In this document: positions 60,389 through 64,000 of the stretch, piece by piece | How the letters are laid out: each line of letters begins with the position of its first letter | Numbering within the stretch: position 1 is the stretch's first letter | Assembly: GCF_016735495.2 (NCBI RefSeq) | Contig: NZ_JAERQY020000001.1 | Coordinates: 558,001 to 622,000, forward strand | DNA length: 64,000 bases | From: Lysobacter sp. MMG2 | GTDB lineage: Bacteria > Pseudomonadota > Gammaproteobacteria > Xanthomonadales > Xanthomonadaceae | Direction: 5' to 3' | Translations under genes and position numbers: made by a program | Notes under the pieces: model-generated | What the model saw: only the letters and a program-made list of their open reading frames with translations | What the model was told of the DNA's origin: nothing | Database searches by the model: none

Positions 60389-61753
60389 ATGAGTGAGTTC
60401 CTCGGCTCCATCTGGTGGTTGATCGTCGCCATCGGCGTGCTCGTCACGTTCCACGAGTTCGGCCACTACTGGGTCGCCCGCCGTTGCGGGGTCAAGGTGC
60501 TGCGCTTCTCGGTGGGCTTCGGCAAGCCGCTGTGGACGCGTCGCGGCAAGGACGGCACGGAGTATGTGGTCGCCGCGATCCCGCTCGGCGGCTACGTCAA
60601 GATGCTCGACGAACGCGAAGGCGACGTGCCTGCGCAACTGGTGGACCAGGCGTTCAACCGGCAATCGGTGTGGAAACGCATCGCAATCGTCGTGGCCGGC
60701 CCGGTCGCCAACCTGATCCTGTGCGTCGCCCTGTTCTGGGCGATGTTCGTCGTCGGTCGCGCCGACTACGCGCCGGTGGTGGGGCATGTCACCGGCATCG
60801 CCGCTTCGGCGGGTCTGCGCGCGGGCGACACGATGCTCGCCGTCGGCGACCGCGCGACGCCGACCTGGAGCGAGGCCGTCCTCGCGCTGATTCCCGCCGC
60901 ACTCGACCACGCCGACACGCCCGTGCGCGTGCGCACCGCCGGTGGCGACGAGGTCACGCGCCAGCTGCGCCTGTCCGACCTGCCCGCGTCGTTCGATGAG
61001 CGCCGCGCGGTGGAGGTCATGGGCCTGACCCCGCGCTACATGCTGGTGCCGGCGTTGATCGGCCGCGTCGCGCCGGACACGCCGGCCTGGGGCGTGCTCG
61101 CCGAAGGCGACCGCATCACCGCCATCGACGGCCAGCCGGTCGCCTCATGGGACGACATCGGACCGCTGGTGCAGACCCTGGGCGCGCGCGGTGGCGCGAC
61201 GATGATCGAGGTCGATCGCAAGGGCGACCGCCTCGCCCTGGAGATCGTGCCCAAGCGCATGAAGAGCGCCCAGACCGGCCAGGACTACTGGGGCCTGGGC
61301 GTGCAGATGGCGCGCCCGCCGGAACCGGCAAAGGATGCGGTGCTGCGCTACGACCCCATCGCGGCCGTCCCCGCCGCCGTGCGCGAAAGCGTCCACCAGG
61401 CGCACGAATTGTTCGCAATGATCGGCCGCGCCTTCACCGGCCGGGTTTCGGTACAGAACACCGTCGCCGGCCCCATCACCATCGCCCGCGCCGCCAACAT
61501 GTCGGCCCAGAACGGCTCCGCGTGGTTCTTGCAGATGCTGGCGATGCTGTCGCTCAGCCTGGGCATCCTGAACCTGCTTCCGATCCCAATCTTGGACGGC
61601 GGTCACCTGCTGTATTACCTTATCGAGCTGGTCAAAGGCACCCCGGTCAGCGAGCGGGCAATGGCCGCCGGACAGTACGTCGGCCTGGCGCTGATCGCCG
61701 GACTGATGGGTCTGGCGTTCTACAACGACATCATGAACAACCTGGTGCGCTGA
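60389..61753 (+). CDS. rseP: Regulated intramembrane zinc protease RseP
   Basis: A 454-residue site-2 protease. HExxH as HEFGH in the first membrane helix (about residue 23), two PDZ domains (about 115-190 and 205-285; ASAGLRAGDTMLAVGD, WGVLAEGDRITAIDG), and LDG motif NLLPIPILDGGHL near the C-terminus with the third zinc ligand Asp. It cleaves RseA to free sigma-E under envelope stress. It precedes bamA, whose product is a sigma-E-controlled assembly factor. Confidence 0.96.
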   Translation: MSEFLGSIWWLIVAIGVLVTFHEFGHYWVARRCGVKVLRFSVGFGKPLWTRRGKDGTEYVVAAIPLGGYVKMLDEREGDVPAQLVDQAFNRQSVWKRIAIVVAGPVANLILCVALFWAMFVVGRADYAPVVGHVTGIAASAGLRAGDTMLAVGDRATPTWSEAVLALIPAALDHADTPVRVRTAGGDEVTRQLRLSDLPASFDERRAVEVMGLTPRYMLVPALIGRVAPDTPAWGVLAEGDRITAIDGQPVASWDDIGPLVQTLGARGGATMIEVDRKGDRLALEIVPKRMKSAQTGQDYWGLGVQMARPPEPAKDAVLRYDPIAAVPAAVRESVHQAHELFAMIGRAFTGRVSVQNTVAGPITIARAANMSAQNGSAWFLQMLAMLSLSLGILNLLPIPILDGGHLLYYLIELVKGTPVSERAMAAGQYVGLALIAGLMGLAFYNDIMNNLVR

Positions 61754-61839
61754 TGCCGGACACCTTCCTGCGCAGACCCGCTTCCGCCTCGACCCTACGC
61801 CCGGCTCCGGGCCAACACGACCCTCAACCGGACGTACTA

Positions 61840-64000
61840 ATGACGCAAACGCCGACCCGCCGCCTGCTTGCCCTCGCACTGATCGCGGCAATGGGCTCGA
61901 CCGCCCTGCCCGCCCTGGCGCAGACGGCCGATCCGTTCGCGCTGGCCGGCACGCCGGAGACGTCCACGATCGGTACCTTCACCGTCAGCGACATCCGTAT
62001 CGACGGTCTGCAGCGCATCTCTGCCGGTACGGTGTTCACCTATCTGCCGGTCGAGCGCGGCGACACGATCGACGCCTCCCGCGTCGGCGAGGCGATCCGC
62101 GCGCTGTACAAGACGGGCTTCTTCGAGAACGTCGACATCGGCCGCCAGGGCGACATCCTCGTCGTCACCGTCGCCGAGCGTCCCGCGATCAACAAGCTCA
62201 CCCTGACGGGCAACAAGGACATCAAGTCCGAGGACCTGCTCAAGGGCCTGAAGGAAGCCGGTCTGTCCGAAGGCGACACCTTCGACCGCCTCGCGCTCGA
62301 CCGCGTGACGCAGGAACTGACGCGCCAGTACAACAACCGCGGCAAGTACAACGTCGAGATCAATCCGACGGTCTCGCGCCTGGATCGCAACCGCGTCGAC
62401 ATCACCATCAACGTCAAGGAAGGCAAGGCGGCCAAGATCCGCCACGTCAACCTGATCGGCAACGAGAAGTTCGAAGAAAAAGACATCGTCGAGTCGTGGG
62501 AGTCGAAGGAGCACAACTGGCTCAGCTGGTACCGCCGCGACGACCAGTACTCGCGCGAGAAGCTCTCCGGCGACCTGGAAAAGCTCAACTCCTGGTACCT
62601 GGACCGTGGCTACGTCGACTTCAGCGTCGACTCCACGCAGGTCTCCATCAGCCCCGACCGCCAGGACATGTTCATCACTGCCGGCGTGACCGAGGGTGAG
62701 CAGTACAAGGTCTCCAGCGTGCAGGTCACCGGCGACACGATCCTGCCGAAGGAGCAGATCGAGCGCCTGGTGCTGGTCAAGCCGGACCAGATCTTCTCGC
62801 GCCGCCTGCTGGAGATCAGCTCCGACGCGATCGTCAACACGCTGAGCAACGTCGGCTACGCGTTCGCGCAGGTGAACCCGATTCCGGATGTCCACCGCGA
62901 AGACAAGACCGTCGGCATCAACATGCAGGTGGTCCCGGGCCCGCGCGTCAACGTGCGCCGCATCACCTACAAGGGCAACACCCGCACCAGCGACGAAGTG
63001 ATCCGTCGCGAGATGCGCCAGTTCGAAGGTTCCTGGTACTCGCAGGCCGCGATCGACCGTTCGAAGATCCGCCTGCAGCAGCTGGGTTACTTCGAGACCG
63101 TCGACGTCGAGACCGTGCCGGTGCCGGGCACGAACGACCAGGTCGACGTGGTCTACAACCTCAAGGAAACCACGTCGGGCAGCTTCGTGTTCGGCCTGGG
63201 CTTCTCGCAGCTGTCCGGCCTGACCGCGCAGGTGCAGCTGTCGCAGACCAACTTCCTGGGCAGCGGCAACCAGGTGTCGGTGCAGGCGCAGCGCAACGAC
63301 TACATGCAGCGCTACGACTTCTCGTTCCGCAATCCGTACTTCACCGACAGCGGGCTGTCGCTGGGCTACAACCTGTGGTGGCGCGAACTCGACTATTCCG
63401 ACTTCAACACCGCGCAGTACTCGACCAACTCCGGCGCGGCGCAGGCGGTGTTCGGCCTGCCGATCACCGAGACCGACACGGTCACGGCGATGCTGGGCAT
63501 CGACACCAACGAGATCCTCGTGTTCCCCGGCTCCACGCCGCAGAGCATCGTGGATTACATCCTCGCCCTGGATCAGCAGACCTTCCACGCCTGGCGCGCG
63601 GAAATCGGCTGGGGCCGCAACTCGCTCGACAGCTTCCTGACGCCGACCCGCGGCATGCAGCAGCGCGTATGGCTGGAAACCACCCTGCCGGGCTCGACGG
63701 TCGAGTACTACAAGCTCAACTACAACATCTCCAAGTTCTGGCCGCTGTCGCGCCACTTCGTGCTCAACACCCGCGCCGAACTCGGCTACGGCGACAGCTA
63801 CGGCGACGACACCACGCGCAACCTGTGCCGCACGCCGGGTAACTACTCCTGCGTGCCGGGTGATGCCGACTACATCCGCACCATCACCGCCGGCGGCCTG
63901 CCGTTCTTCGAGAACTTCTACGCCGGTGGCGTGCGCTCGGTGCGCGGCTTCACCGACAACACGCTCGGCCCGCGCGACTCGCCGGCCGGCAATCCGAACT
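61840..64000 (+). CDS. bamA: Outer membrane protein assembly factor BamA, 3' end cut by the window
   Basis: 720 codons visible; the frame is open to the window end. Signal peptide 1-27 (ending ALA), then five POTRA domains (about 45-440: FTVSDIRIDGLQRI, TLTGNKDI, IRHVNLIGNEKF, VSSVQVTGDTI, VRRITYKGNTRT), and the barrel. The lid-loop VRGF motif is present (VRSVRGF, about 63931-63951), close to the cut. BamA is the insertase for outer-membrane beta-barrels such as OprO and the TonB receptor here. ATG at 61840 chosen for the signal peptide. Confidence 0.97.
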   Translation, partial: MTQTPTRRLLALALIAAMGSTALPALAQTADPFALAGTPETSTIGTFTVSDIRIDGLQRISAGTVFTYLPVERGDTIDASRVGEAIRALYKTGFFENVDIGRQGDILVVTVAERPAINKLTLTGNKDIKSEDLLKGLKEAGLSEGDTFDRLALDRVTQELTRQYNNRGKYNVEINPTVSRLDRNRVDITINVKEGKAAKIRHVNLIGNEKFEEKDIVESWESKEHNWLSWYRRDDQYSREKLSGDLEKLNSWYLDRGYVDFSVDSTQVSISPDRQDMFITAGVTEGEQYKVSSVQVTGDTILPKEQIERLVLVKPDQIFSRRLLEISSDAIVNTLSNVGYAFAQVNPIPDVHREDKTVGINMQVVPGPRVNVRRITYKGNTRTSDEVIRREMRQFEGSWYSQAAIDRSKIRLQQLGYFETVDVETVPVPGTNDQVDVVYNLKETTSGSFVFGLGFSQLSGLTAQVQLSQTNFLGSGNQVSVQAQRNDYMQRYDFSFRNPYFTDSGLSLGYNLWWRELDYSDFNTAQYSTNSGAAQAVFGLPITETDTVTAMLGIDTNEILVFPGSTPQSIVDYILALDQQTFHAWRAEIGWGRNSLDSFLTPTRGMQQRVWLETTLPGSTVEYYKLNYNISKFWPLSRHFVLNTRAELGYGDSYGDDTTRNLCRTPGNYSCVPGDADYIRTITAGGLPFFENFYAGGVRSVRGFTDNTLGPRDSPAGNPN

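Overview
The window is a high-GC gammaproteobacterial chromosome segment with Xanthomonadaceae (Lysobacteraceae) character, most like Lysobacter or a close relative. This rests on GC content, gene orders (nth neighbourhood, map-glnD-dapD-arsC-dapE, rpsB-tsf...pyrH-frr-uppS-cdsA-dxr-rseP-bamA), many dispersed REP-like repeats of the GTCATCCCGGCGAAGGCCGGGA type, and a heptanucleotide CGGGAWT array. There is no rRNA to place it more exactly. No phage, transposase, CRISPR array or large island is visible. The DNA is core chromosome with a few accessory insertions.

Layout. 1-10.9 kb: uvrA (5' end cut off), an acyl-CoA thioesterase, a periplasmic copper chaperone, two crotonase-fold enzymes, a PBP-OmpA fusion protein, a sulfurtransferase/NudL/DUF1289 operon, an FKBP-family protein with an eroded active site, and endonuclease III. 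11.4-19.6 kb: a phosphate-starvation locus, oprO-pstS1-pstS2-pstC-pstA-pstB-phoU, with candidate PhoB boxes before oprO and each pstS. The second PstS is a predicted lipoprotein. 19.6-20.3 kb is repetitive and has no gene. 20.3-22.4 kb: a three-gene MNIO (DUF692) RiPP cluster whose precursor carries EGKCG motifs and two EF-hand loops. 22.6-25.7 kb: RNase T, an acetyltransferase, an LpxR-like lipid A deacylase and a guanidinium exporter preceded by a guanidine-II riboswitch. 25.8-36.4 kb: a beta-propeller diguanylate cyclase, rlmB, rnr, tRNA-Leu(CAG), rnk, parC and a thiopurine methyltransferase.

36.5-47.5 kb: a bacterioferritin without the usual haem-ligand Met; asnB preceded by an Asn-rich leader peptide and an attenuator-like terminator; a penicillin-acylase-family hydrolase; and the compact map-glnD-dapD-arsC-dapE run (nitrogen sensing plus lysine/peptidoglycan precursor synthesis). 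47.8-64 kb: the translation/envelope supercluster rpsB-tsf-pyrH-frr-uppS-cdsA-dxr-rseP-bamA (bamA cut at the window end). It is interrupted between tsf and pyrH by an ECF sigma/FecR/STN-TonB-receptor triad, and between pyrH and frr by a CDF metal exporter.

The strongest candidates for under-described biology are the EF-hand-bearing MNIO RiPP cluster (20343-22374) and the asparagine attenuator ahead of asnB (38834-39009). The guanidine-II riboswitch on the SMR exporter is a clean example of a known class.
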